64,000 bases of DNA. It comes from Strobilurus pachycystidiatus (taxonomy: Eukaryota > Basidiomycota > Agaricomycetes > Agaricales > Physalacriaceae). Made by a program: the position numbers and the translations under genes. The notes below the pieces were generated by a model. That model made no database searches and was not told the origin of the DNA. It worked only from the letters and a program-made list of their open reading frames with translations. The stretch covers positions 930,001 to 994,000 of the forward strand of contig JAHLMK010000015.1 in the NCBI GenBank assembly GCA_019915135.1. The letters run 5' to 3'. This document shows, piece after piece, positions 9,912 to 19,996 of the stretch; position 1 is the first letter of the stretch, and the number at the start of each line of letters is the position of its first letter.

Positions 9912-9958
9912 TAAATCCTAGGTTTTGATACACCTAGGGTTTATTGCGTATCAAAACC
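9912..9958. repeat. Nested inverted repeat
   Basis: GGTTTTGATAC at 9921-9931 is perfectly inverted as GTATCAAAACC at 9948-9958. Overlapping it, TAAATCCTAGG at 9912-9922 pairs with CCTAGGGTTTA at 9933-9943 with one mismatch. The two stems are mutually exclusive. It may be an LTR hairpin or the remains of a transposon end. Confidence 0.5.
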
Positions 9959-10291
9959 TTGGGAGTCGGGGGACAGGTTTGAAGGTTTCAATACCGGCAC
10001 ATGACCATTTCACGAGCAGCACATACTTGGTAAGTTGTCTGAGGAGGCTGAGGGTGACAGAATGATATCAGACCTAGAGCATGCAAAACCCAACCTCTAG
10101 CCAGGGAAGAGCTCGTCCATAACATGGCGGAATCCGGAAATTGCGCCACACAGAACCTTTGACCAATTCACGTGCCCGGTAGTATCAAAACTTACGGAGC
10201 CTTCGGTGGGCAGGTATTGATACCGCTACTAAGTACTAACAGTGCTGAGTGGAGGTTTACCGCGCCACGGTCCACCCTAGTGTTGAAGGAT

Positions 10292-10299
10292 AAAAAAAA
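10292..10299 (-). terminator. Pol III terminator of the left tRNA-Gly
   Basis: Eight A on the plus strand, so eight T on the transcript strand, about 20 nt after the tRNA 3' end. Confidence 0.7.
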
Positions 10300-10318
10300 T
10301 CTGGTAACCTCCGGGAAT

Positions 10319-10388
10319 GCATTAAGAGGGAATCGAACCCCCGGCGGGTCGATGGCAACGACCCAGGTTACCACTACCCCATTAATGC
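10319..10388 (-). tRNA. tRNA-Gly (anticodon GCC)
   Basis: Folds as a full cloverleaf on the minus strand. The acceptor stem GCATTAA pairs with TTAATGC. The D arm contains AGTGGTA. The anticodon stem GGTCG/CGACC encloses loop TTGCCAT with anticodon GCC. The T arm is GGGGG-TTCGATT-CCCTC, with one G-T wobble compared with the second copy at 15675. No intron. CCA is not encoded, as usual in eukaryotes. The internal A and B boxes are intact. Confidence 0.92.
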
Positions 10389-10730
10389 GTGTCAAGCGTC
10401 CGTCTGTACAGTACACAGCGGCCCTGAGTTGGAGTTGGAGGTGGGACGCCCGGCCACGTGACGCACACGGTCCTTTGTTGGGTACGACGACAAGATAGGT
10501 GCGTGTGTTTGGTTGGAGTGCGATGCGGTTTTGACGGTGGGATCAGGACAGGGCGCGAGCGATTGGGAGATCAACTTGTTCTTGTTTTGGTGAGGACGAT
10601 ACGAAGCACGAAGCACGAAACCGGACTGCTCGACATCGACCAACACCCAACCCGCCATACCATCCACACCACTTACCGCCAACACCACACACACCAACCA
10701 ACCCACCAACCCAACACCACACCACCACAC

Positions 10731-13700
10731 ATGAACCCCTCCCGTTCCCGTTCCCGGTCACGCACCACGACAGGCGGGGCAGACCTAAGCCTGCGACACC
10801 TCCCCGACGAGAGCCTGAGTCTGCTCGGGGACGTGTCGTTTCCCGATTCCGAGGCGGAGAGCTTTGAGGTGCCCGCGCCGGTGTTTAGTCGGCCGATTGG
10901 GACTGGAGCTGGGGAGAAGGTGTTTAGCAAGCCAGGACAGGAGACGAGGCCGAGGCCAGGACATACGCGGCAGGCGAGCAGCGGGGAAGAGAGGACGGTG
11001 CGATCGAGGCTGCCTACTTATACCAATATGGACACGGACACGGACACGGCGCGTTTTGGGTTTGGGCTTACCAGGAAGAGACCCACGCCCGTCCCGGACG
11101 AGGAGTCGTTCCAGCTGCCCCCCACGGATTCTTCCATCGAGATGCCACGATTCCACCAAACACAAGCAGACGCCTCATTCCAACTCCCCGACACATCATT
11201 CTCATTCCAGATCCCCCAAGGCGGCGAGGAGCTTGACCTCCTGCGCGACGAGGATTTCTTCCTGGAGGAGAAAGGCGATCTGACGCTCAGCCAGGTCACG
11301 CCCGCGCCGAGTCGGTTGATGCAGATCATGAGTCCTGCCCCAGCGAGGAATAGGGAGCCGTCCCCAGTGAAGGGGAGGATTCACGACCCCTCCCCGACGA
11401 AGACGAGGATTCGGGAGCCATCCCCGACGAAGACGAGGATCCGGGACCCCTCGCCGCCGATGCAACTCCGGCGGAGTCCGCGGAAACACCGCGAGGTGGA
11501 GGTGCCCGTGCCCGTGAGGCGGAAGAGTCCTGCGAAGAAGGTGCAGGAGGTCCCGGTGCCGATGTCGCCGCTGCCGACGTTCGAGAGCGTGCGCAGGGAG
11601 GTAAGGAGGGTCCAGCATGAGGTTAGTCTGTCGTGTTTGTTCCGTGGTTTGGGTTTGGTGCTAATTTTTGTAGGATGAGGATGAGGAGGAGGAGGAGGAG
11701 GAAGAGGGGGGTGCAGCGGGGAGGCTGGTCATGTATGGGGGTATGTTTGGGTGCGTGCTTCGTCTGCCGGTGGGGATTGGGACTGATGTTTGGAGCAGGA
11801 AAGGCAAGGGCAATGGGAAGGGCAAGGAAGAAGGGGAGACGGACGTGTTGAGGCTCTCGCATCTGTCGCCTGTGAAGAAGAAGAGTACGGCGGTTGAGCC
11901 CACACCTCCGGCGGAAGACGTCTTCATGCCGTCCCCGATGAAGCCTGCGACGAAACGGCGCGGAGAGCGGGAGGGAGGTGGGAGGAAGCGGAGGGCTGGG
12001 AGTGTGGAGGAGGTTGGGGTGGAGGAGGGTATGGATGTGGAGGTTCGGGGTGTGGAGGCGACTGGTGAGTTTTATGCTTGCGGTTGAGTGATAGCGTACT
12101 GACGATTGGCAGTTCCGATGGAGGCAGAACTGGTCCCCGCGCCTGAAGAACCCATACCGTCACAAGAACGCGCACCCACTCCCGTCCCCATCGAGGAGGA
12201 AGAACCCACTCCCGCTCCTATTCTTATTGAAGAGCCCACTCCCGCTACCATTACCATCGAGGAGGAATCTGCTCCCATTTTCATCGAGGAGGAGCCCACT
12301 CCCGCTCCCGTTTTTATTGAGGAACGCGCACCCACTCCTGAACCCATCGAGGAGGAATCCGCTCCCATCCCCGAGCTTACACTAACTGCAGCGCAGAGGC
12401 GGGAGGCGCTGTACGAGCAGATGGGCGGTATCGTCTGGGGGGACGATGGCGAGGGAGAGGTGGGGGAGGAGGAATATGATCTCGAAGTGGAGGGTGAGGA
12501 AGAGGTGGTGGAGGAGGGGGAGGTGTTGGTGGAGGTAGAGTTGGCGGTGGAGGAAGAGGTCCACGTGCAGGTGGAGATAGAGGTTGAAGAGGTGGAGGTG
12601 GGGGAGGAGGGTGAGGAAGACGTCGATACTCTTGCCCCTGCTCGGACTGCTCCGGTGGAGGAGGATGCACCAGCACCTGTTATCGAGGAGCAGGCACCTA
12701 TGGATGTGGAGGTGGAACAAGTGCAAGTAGCGGGGGTTGAGGTGGAGGCGAAGGAGAATCGCGATCCGAAAGGGAAGGGGAAAGGGAAGGAGGCGGAGAA
12801 GAAGCCAGTCCCGCCGCCGATGGGAGAGAAGAAGCCGCCTGTGCCGCCAATGAGGGAGCGGAAGCCGGCCGTTCCCGCCGTACCACGCAAGGCAGCTGCG
12901 CCAGTGAAGGAGAGGAAGCCGCCTGTCCCGGCTGCACCCTTTGCGACGACATCGAAAGGCAAGGACGCTGCGGCGACATCGAAAGGCAAGGCGCCCGTAC
13001 GCGTTCCCGTGGAGGGAAAGCCCAAGTCCAAGGCTATACCTGTGCCAGCAGACAAACCCAAGTCCGTTCCCAAACCCCAGCCCCAGTCCAAGTCCAAACC
13101 TGCACCTCCGCCCGTAGAAAAACCCAAACCCAAGTCCAAACCCCAGCCCCAGCACAAAGTGGAGAAACCCAAGCAGCCGTGGGACGTCCCCCGGCCGGGG
13201 ATCGAGACGCTGGAGCAGCTCAAGAGGAGGCCGGCGGTTGAGGGGGATGAGCCGAGGTCGAAGGAGAAGGTTAAAGCGAAGCCGCCGAAGCCCGTCGTGG
13301 AGAGCAAGCCCAAGCCCAAGGTGGGGGTTGAGAGCAAGCCCAAGCCCAAGGTGGGGGTGGAGAAGGGCAAAGTGGTTGTTGAGAAGGGCAAGGTGGTTGA
13401 GAAACCGAAGCGCGTCGTGGAGAAGCCGAAACCCAAGCGCGTTGCGGACGAGCCCAAGGTGGTCGCGGAGGAGGAGGAGATGGACGTCCTTCAGCCGTCG
13501 TCGTCGTCGTCTGGTTGCAGTCTCCCGCCGTCGACATCTATTCATGACGACCTGCCTCCTTCGTCGAGTCAAGACGGCTTTGTACCGTCGTCGTCGTCTA
13601 GTCAAGGCAACTTTCCGTCTTCCGACCTTGCATCGTCGTCGTCTAGTCAAGACGGCTTTGTGCCTTCGTCCAGTCAAGAAGACGGCTTTGTGCCGCCGTC

Positions 13701-15557
13701 TAGTCAAGAAGACGGCTTTGTGCCGCCGTCTAGTCAAGAAGACGACTTTCCGCCATCGTCTATTCAAGACGAGCTTGCACCGTCGTCTTCTGCTCAAGAC
13801 AGCTTTGTGCATTCGTCGTCTAGGCAAGACGGCTTTCCGCCTTCGTCTAGTACTCTCCCGGCTGTGTCGTCCACATCCTCTAGTGTTCTCCCTATGGACG
13901 TGGATGTGGATGTGGATGTAGCATCCTTCCCAGGTAAGCACCCTCACCCGGCATCTGGTTTGCTGATCTCATTCTTTAGGTGTTTCCGTCGATTCGTCGA
14001 AGGCCAAGGCCAAGAGTGCGGATAAGTCCAAGCCCGAGCACAAGCCCAAGGTGAGAGAGAAGCCTGCGCCTGTGGTTGAGCGGAGGCGCGTTGTTTCCAA
14101 GACGAAGACGGGGGTGGAGACTCGGAAGCAGGATGTGGAGGTGGTAGCGTCGTCGAGTGATCTTTTGCCATCGTCGAGTGCACCTGCTGCTGATCTCTCG
14201 CCGCCACCATCGTCTAGTCAAGACGGCGACTTTCTGCCTTCGCTGAGTCAAGACGACGACTTTCCGCCGCCGTGTGGTCAAGACGAGCTTCATCTCCTGC
14301 CACCGTCTAGTGCTCTGTTGCCTTCGTCTGGTAGTCAAGACGACCTTCCACCATCATCGTCTAGCGCCGACGTCTTCCCAGTGGATGTGGATGTGGACAT
14401 GGACACTGGTAAGCAACGCAGTTGTCTAGTTGACGGGGATTCTGATGCTCTGCTTCAGTCGGCGCGTCCATGTCAACAGAAACACGGGATCCAGTCGGCG
14501 CGTCCACGTCCAAAGCAGTCGGCGCGTCCACGTCCAAAGCAGTCGGCGCGTCCACGTCTAAACAAGTCCGCGCGTCCACGTCTAGACCAGTCCGCGCGTC
14601 CACGTCTAGACCAGTCCGCGCATCCACGTCAACATCGAAGAAACCAGCCTCGACCGCTCCAGTCAAACGTCCCGCACCTGCACCCGCAAAGCCGGTGAAG
14701 CGGAGGGAGTCGGGACGAAAGCGCGCGCAGGCGGAGGCGGCGGCGAAGAGGGTGTCTATCGGGAGGGCGGTCAGAAGCAAGAAGGATGCAGAGAAGAAGG
14801 ATGAAGGGACGACGCGAAAAGCTAGGACGGCGGTGGGGAGAGAGAGGGTGCCGTCGGTGGTAAGGGAGAGGGAGAGGCTGCCTTCGGTTGTTAGGGAGAG
14901 GGAGAGGGTGCCGTCTGCTTCGTCATCGAGAGCGCGGTCTTCTTCGAGGGCTCCCTCGGGTTTGGGTTTGGGATGGGACTCTAGCGCCGGCGCCGGTGCT
15001 TCAAGTTCTACTTCCCGCACGCGCTCTGCCTCACACAAGTCACACCCATCAATCTCTCTCTCGACTTCAGAATCCACCACCACCAATCTTTCGACCTCAC
15101 ACTCATCTACACTCGGCGCTTCCACCCTCTCCACATCCAAACCGCCCTCCCTCCCCCCACCCCTCCTCTCCAGCATCAAATCCCGCATGGGCCTCACCCC
15201 CACCATCCCCCACAGTCCCGCATTCGTCCTAAAAACACGCGTTGCGGAGAGGCGCGAGTTTGATCGCGGGGTGGAGGGGCGGAAAAGGGATGAGGAGGTG
15301 AGTACTGCCAAGTCCTATCACGCACGGTACTGACGCCCCTGCTCGCTTTTTAGGAACAACGGCTTGTGGAGCTCAAAGCGAGGGAGGAGGAGGAGGAGCG
15401 GGAGGTGAGGGAGATGAGGCGGGGGATGGTGCCCAGGGCGCATAAGGTGCCGGAGTGGTATAGGGGGAGGGAGAGGGGTGGGAGGGGTGATGGTGAGGAA
15501 CAGGAAGGTGGGCGTGTAGGTGATGGTGAGAGTGTGATTAGGGAGCAGGAGGAATAG
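10731..15557 (+). CDS. Large disordered protein with C-terminal TPX2-type motif
   Basis: Seven exons whose frame closes at 1501 aa: 10731-11600, 11674-11750, 11799-12064, 12113-13933, 13980-14408, 14459-15297, 15354-15557 (an alternative first donor is at 11622). The body is low complexity: Arg/Ser N-terminus, repeated PSPTKTRI units (about aa 200-245), Pro/Glu-rich blocks, Lys/Pro stretches and Ser-rich repeats. The last two exons read EFDRGVEGRKRDEE, a Glu/Arg coiled coil, then MVPRAHKVPEWY. That closely resembles the TPX2 C-terminal family, which ends in a ...LVPKA.PVP.F motif. Such proteins bind microtubules and act in spindle or cytoskeleton assembly. The role here is inferred from this short motif only. 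ATG choice follows a CA-rich leader (about 10630-10730). Confidence 0.75.
13650..13770 (+). repeat. Coding tandem repeat, 30-bp unit
   Basis: Units such as 13681-13710 and 13711-13740 are identical and encode PSSQEDGFVP. Degenerate related units extend from about 13490 to 13860. It lies in exon 4 of the TPX2-like gene. Confidence 0.85.
14493..14640 (+). repeat. Coding tandem repeat, 24-bp unit
   Basis: About six units of GTCGGCGCGTCCACGTC plus 7 nt encode VGASTSKA, drifting to VRASTSRP. It lies in exon 6 of the TPX2-like gene. Confidence 0.85.
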
Positions 15558-15674
15558 AGTAAAGGAATTGGAATGGAACGTGTGGTGCTGTACTGTTTTC
15601 TTGTTATGGTTATGCAAATTGCTTTCCCCATGCGCCATGCGTGTACTAGGAAGTTCTGTTTGTGCTATTGTCAA

Positions 15675-15744
15675 GCATTAATGGGGTAGTGGTAACCTGG
15701 GTCGTTGCCATCGACCCGCCGAGGGTTCGATTCCCTCTTAATGC
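15675..15744 (+). tRNA. tRNA-Gly (anticodon GCC)
   Basis: Second copy of the same tRNA, on the plus strand. The acceptor GCATTAA/TTAATGC, anticodon loop TTGCCAT and T arm GAGGG-TTCGATT-CCCTC are all perfectly paired. It differs from the left copy by one base in the T stem. Together the two tRNAs bracket the TPX2-like gene and point outwards. A 12-bp copy of its 3' end recurs 190 bp downstream. Confidence 0.93.
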
Positions 15745-15936
15745 ATCATCAGTTCCTCGGTTCGTTGTTTTTTTTTGACTTGACATAGACGAACGTCGAA
15801 GTTTGAAGTTTCAACTTGCAAGTCATTCTTGAATCTTGAGTCTTGACGACGTACTGAGTTCAACACTGTGAGTCCTTCCTGCTTGTAGCCTCTTCTTAGT
15901 TCTATTTCACAGTTCAACAAATCGCTCTTAATGCAT
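15735..15936. repeat. 190-bp segment bounded by a direct repeat of the tRNA 3' end
   Basis: CTCTTAATGCAT occurs at 15735-15746 (tRNA 3' end plus flank) and again at 15925-15936. A direct repeat spanning a tRNA end is what integration or retrotransposition next to a tRNA would leave. The enclosed sequence has no recognised feature apart from the Pol III terminator. Confidence 0.45.
15768..15776 (+). terminator. Pol III terminator of the right tRNA-Gly
   Basis: Nine consecutive T starting 23 nt after the tRNA. Confidence 0.75.
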
Positions 15937-15957
15937 AGACTTGAAGAATTTGCCTTA

Positions 15958-16422
15958 CAGCGCTTTCGGAAATAAAATGGAATCGCTGTTACAATCGTTT
16001 TGATGCTTGGCCTTGTTTACATCGGTGGCTGGCCTGCCGAAGTGTGCCCCGAGCTGCTTGATACCCAGCATGTAACTGAGCATACAAGTATACCCTCTGT
16101 AACTGTGTCTGGGCCATGAGTTGGTGCTTTCAGCGTATCATACTTTTCACCCCAAGGTTCAATGTAAGTACACTAATTTCCCATCATCAGTACAAGTATA
16201 AGTACAACAGTCTCTCACCACACCCACATTCTGGTACAGCTCTAAATATAAGCATTACAGCTATCATTCTGTTCATGGCATGGAATGTCTTGTTGAACAG
16301 AAGGTCATTGCTTGTCGTCCTCGGTGAGTTTTGGTGGATTTTGGACGTCAGCCTCTGATGTAAACAAGGCCAAGCATCAAAACAATTTCAACGGCGATTC
16401 CATTTTATTTCCGAAAGCGCTG
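15958..16422. mobile_element. MITE with about 73-bp terminal inverted repeats, TA-flanked
   Basis: The left arm at 15958-16031 and the right arm at 16349-16422 are inverted copies with only a handful of mismatches. Both start CAGCGCTTTCGGAAATAAAA and both contain the string GATGCTTGGCCTTG. The element is flanked by TA at 15956-15957 and 16423-16424, the target duplication of the Tc1/mariner superfamily. The 465-bp body has no ORF of note. It sits about 110 bp upstream of the start of the disrupted gene at 16531, in its promoter region. Its TIR differs from that of the neighbouring 3.3-kb transposon, so it is not a deletion derivative of that copy. Confidence 0.85.
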
Positions 16423-16739
16423 TAAAACTTTTTCAGTTTTTTTGAAATTTGGCCACGGAGAGTGAAATTTGAATTTCAAATTGGGTCACCCGTTCCCACG
16501 CTGTTTTTGCACCACCACCACCATCATCTAATGCCAGCCCAAAGAACCAGATCCACCCCAAAGCCAAGCAGGGAAAAATCCCCAGAGAAACTTATCTTGG
16601 AGTTTGAGGCATTGGATGAACGAGCCTCCATCCAGTCTTGTCATGAGCCTATCCGGCAGAAATTGATCACTGTGGGTGATAAGTGAGTCACCAATCACAC
16701 ATATCATCCTAACCCTGACCCGCTGCTACTCAGTGTGTA

Positions 16740-19700
16740 AGGTAGAGGACAGCCATAGGCAACCGACGCCATGTGGCAGCTGTCACGCGTGACGGGTTTG
16801 TCCTAATCGGGCCATCGTCTCGTTCTCTCATCGTTAATTGTGTAATTATAGACCAACAGAGTAGTACGGTGCTTAATGAACTCCAAGAGATTATCGGAAA
16901 TAGGTTGTAAAGTATGTGTCTAACATGTCTTTGTCCAATTCTGGACGCACCGGTCGGAATCCGTAGTACATTACTACAATTCTGATTTAAACAACACCAG
17001 CCGTCTCGAGCTCATCTAAGATTGACTCAGGTAGAACACGATGTCCGCGGTACCTCCGAGAGGCCCAGGCCGCTTGGCGACCATTGAGACCTCGATCATA
17101 CGCATCCACAAAGCGAAAAGCACGGTTAAAGAATCTTAAGTTTTGATAAGCATTAGTGCAATGACTTATCAAAGAGCAGCAACTTACCGACGAATCGAGA
17201 TGAGGGGTATGCCTTCAAGCGCCTCCAGAGTATACTTCTCTAGCATATCCTCGCGAGAAGACTCAGGATTGAGACGGTACAAACGCTTTGCGAAACCCCA
17301 ACACTGTTCAATAGGGTTAAGCTCGCAGTGGAATTTCGGCAGGAATAAGATTGAGATCCCGCGTTTATCCATTGCTAGCTCCAGGAGGGACTTGACTTCC
17401 GTGAAATCTGGCTCGTTAAAGAGGATCCGCCGCACACAGCAGTCAGTTGAGCCTACAGCGCACTTGAAGCCCGAGCACTCTGCTTTCAGTCCACCCCGGC
17501 TCTCCAGTATCTGGCGGTCATATCCCCGCTCAGCAAGGATTTGCACCATGCCCTTGAAGAGCCCCGGACTGTACGGATCATTGTCTGGCCAATAGAGGGC
17601 CTGTGGCTCGCCAGTATGTGGGTTGACTGTGTCAGTCATCCGGATTTTCTCCTTCACATACTTCCCACTCGCATCGTAGACCTGCTTCCCGGCGCTATCA
17701 AGAACGTTTCGAGTGACCATCCAGTTCTGATCAGGCGGTGATTCATTCTTGGGCATATGACGGGCGGAAAGAGCATCGTCAGGACGTTTCCGGTGCGTAG
17801 TAGCGTTGTCGTAGACAAAGACATGCTCAAATTCCGGGTATGATTCTGCCAGAATGTCGGCAGCCTCCTCCGCCTGTGAGATCACATCGGAGCAGGTAAA
17901 GTAGCCATCGCGGTTCTTGCCAGGACGGAAAACTCGACGCGCTGAACGGAGTCCGTCCTTGGATCGCAACCAGCCAATCTCGGCACAAACAAAATCGGCA
18001 ACCATGAGCGAGACACCCTCGCCCTTACGGTAGGGCTTGGCCGGAGCGTCTTTATGTATCCACATCTTTCGTCGGCGATCATGGGCGTAGAAAATGGATT
18101 CATCATGGAACCAGATGATGACACGCTTCCCATTGATGAACCCAGGAATCTCGGACAGTGAAGGAGAGCAATGACCAGAGCACGAAGCGTCAAGACTGGC
18201 AGCAGGTATAGGAACTGCAGATGGAGCCGGAGAGGTAGGTGGAAGAGGCGCTGTGACGGGAACTTCGACGCCATCGCGGTCATACGTCGTGATCCGATTT
18301 TTGAACTGCTAACAATTAGACTCAGTCAAGAATAAGAGACTCTGTGATTGACCTTTTTAAGTGCGGGAATATAGATGTTGTCGCGGTGATAAACGACATC
18401 TCTTCTCTCATGGCCATCAACATATTGTCCCTTCACAGCCTCCATCCATCGGTAGCCAAGAAATTTGATGTAACGCTCAGCTGTCTTCCGTGAGATAGTT
18501 TTCGTAATGCCATACCTGTCCTTCACGTCCGAAGATGAGAGGAAAATCACCAGTTTATCGGCTGTTATGTCCTTGCCCAGCTCTTGCAGGTGCAACTTGA
18601 TCTCTTGATTGAGATCCTCATTGTCAAGCATCGTACTGTTCCAATACCCATATGGATTGATGGGCAGGATTGTGCGGTCCTCCATGTATGCACGTACCAG
18701 ACGGCGCAATACGCGAGCACAATAGAGGCCTTTGCAAAGTGACACCGCAGCCTGGAGAGAGGAGGCAGCCCAGTGGCCATATGATGCTGAGAGACGGTTG
18801 GTATAGAAAGAAAGCATGGTGCGCATGCCCTCAAGACGCGTACGCTGGAACGGATCAAGATCAACGTTCTTGTAGCCTGGAGCGCGTTTACCGTGAAGCA
18901 TACGCGGTGGTCGGAGTATATTTTGGATGTCCCGTAATGCGTCCTCGGCAAGTGGTATTGTGGGCGCCTCACGAAGACGCCCATCACGCTGACGAGCCTC
19001 TTCGCGAGACACAGGAGCATTGGGAGGAGTGGGGCTAATCCCAGGGGATACAGCGGGTATAGACGCTGGAATGGGGATGGTGGGAGGGCCGTCGCGTAGA
19101 TCAGAGTAATGATCGTCGGACTGATCAGACGCGTTGGAGGAGAGAGATACCCCGTCTAGATCTTCGTCAAAGAGACTGTCTGTTTCGATGAGGTACGGTG
19201 CATTGTCATCCAGTACCCCCAGATGACGAACAGAGCCATCATCCGGAATGTCCTCAAGCAACACAGCTGGTTGTCTTGTAACAGAGGATGGGAAGTTCAC
19301 GGGGTTGTATTGGCCGTTGGGGCGCACAGGGACTCCAGGTGCAACAAGCTCATGGACAGGGAATACGAGACGCGTTGATGGATTGTGCTCAGCTGCGGGA
19401 GACGCGACCCCAGATGAGAAAGTGCCAAAAAGACGCTTGAATGGTCCCGGAATGGTCTCAAATCTGCGAACATGGCTAGACTGGGCAGGGGTTGTGAAAA
19501 ACTCGCTGTCATTGGGTAAGGGCAGCGTGGCAGCTGACTTGAAAGGCATCAGAACATCATGAACGAAGTAAAGCAGCACGCGACGGACCAGGTTCTCCTT
19601 CCCAGTATCAGGTTCTTCGGTCCGGGACCTTTTACTCGGTGATTTACGTGGTGACAGGCTTTCGACAACGTGCTTGATGGTTTCTTTTGCTGTTTTCCGT

Positions 19701-19996
19701 GCTCCCGCAAAGTTGAGAAGGCGGTTCTTCCGCCATGACTTCTTGTCCGGCATGTTGGCAGCAGAGACAGGTGGATACCATGACCGCATAGGATTTTCTC
19801 GATCATCCCGACGCGGCAAATCAAATTTAAACAGGATTTATACAAAATCTTGGAGTTATATTTTTTGGCAGTCGACGTGGTACGCAACACAGACCGATTC
19901 AAGGTGTATACGCGCCAGATGATGTGGCTGTGTTGGCCCGATTAGGCTGTCACACATTGCCACATGGCGTCGGTTGCCTATGGCTGTCCTCTACCT
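16740..19996 (-). mobile_element. Autonomous Tc1/mariner-like DNA transposon, apparently complete
   Basis: It is 3257 bp and bounded by TA duplications at 16738-16739 and 19997-19998. The outer 39 bp of each end (16740-16778 and 19958-19996) are perfect inverted repeats starting AGGTAGAGGACAGCC. A second shared block with CCTAATCGGGCCA lies further in with small indels, giving imperfect TIRs of about 65-75 bp. One gene fills the interior on the minus strand and encodes a full-length DDE transposase. Perfect TIRs, exact TA duplication and an unbroken gene together point to a recent insertion. Confidence 0.92.
16987..19789 (-). CDS. DDE transposase (Tc1/mariner/IS630-like, fungal), intact
   Basis: Three exons on the minus strand: 19789-18353, 18308-17188, 17134-16987. 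Introns are 44 and 53 bp and the frame closes at 901 aa. The N-terminal 450 residues are variable and partly disordered, ending with a helical DNA-binding region (KTISRKTAERYIKFLGYRW then KGQYVDGHERRDVVYHR). The catalytic core has IIWFHDESIFYAHDRR (first Asp), HVFVYDNATTHRKR (second Asp) and LPKFHCELNPIEQCWG (Glu), then the usual tail QAAWASRRYRGHRVLPESI. No stop or frameshift was found. The ATG at 19789 is the first in frame; 19819 is TTG. It mobilises the element defined by the 16740/19996 TIRs and may also act on related MITEs. Confidence 0.9.

Larger units (their letters stand above)
8213..10318. other. Non-coding stretch, probably 5' LTR side of the retroelement
   Basis: No believable gene on either strand. 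Composition resembles the retroelement: the word AAGGT and its relatives CCTTAG and AGGTCC recur throughout, as in gag and pol. A period-10 run of GTCTTTGGGG lies at about 8898-8930 and a nested inverted repeat at 9912-9958. I could not find the right-hand border of the element; the text becomes unlike it somewhere between 9960 and 10200. Confidence 0.4.

Noticed and set aside
13490..13860. CRISPR-like regular repeats
   Set aside because: Units are contiguous coding repeats without spacers in a eukaryotic gene; no CRISPR array anywhere in the window.
12072..13947. Minus-strand frames of 461 and 521 codons
   Set aside because: They lie antisense to exon 4 of the TPX2-like gene and are Ser/Thr- or Arg/Leu-rich mirror images of its repeats; no start context or splice logic.
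15958..16422. MITE as a deletion derivative of the adjacent 3.3-kb transposon
   Set aside because: Both are TA-flanked, but the TIR sequences (CAGCGCTTTC versus AGGTAGAGGA) are unrelated.
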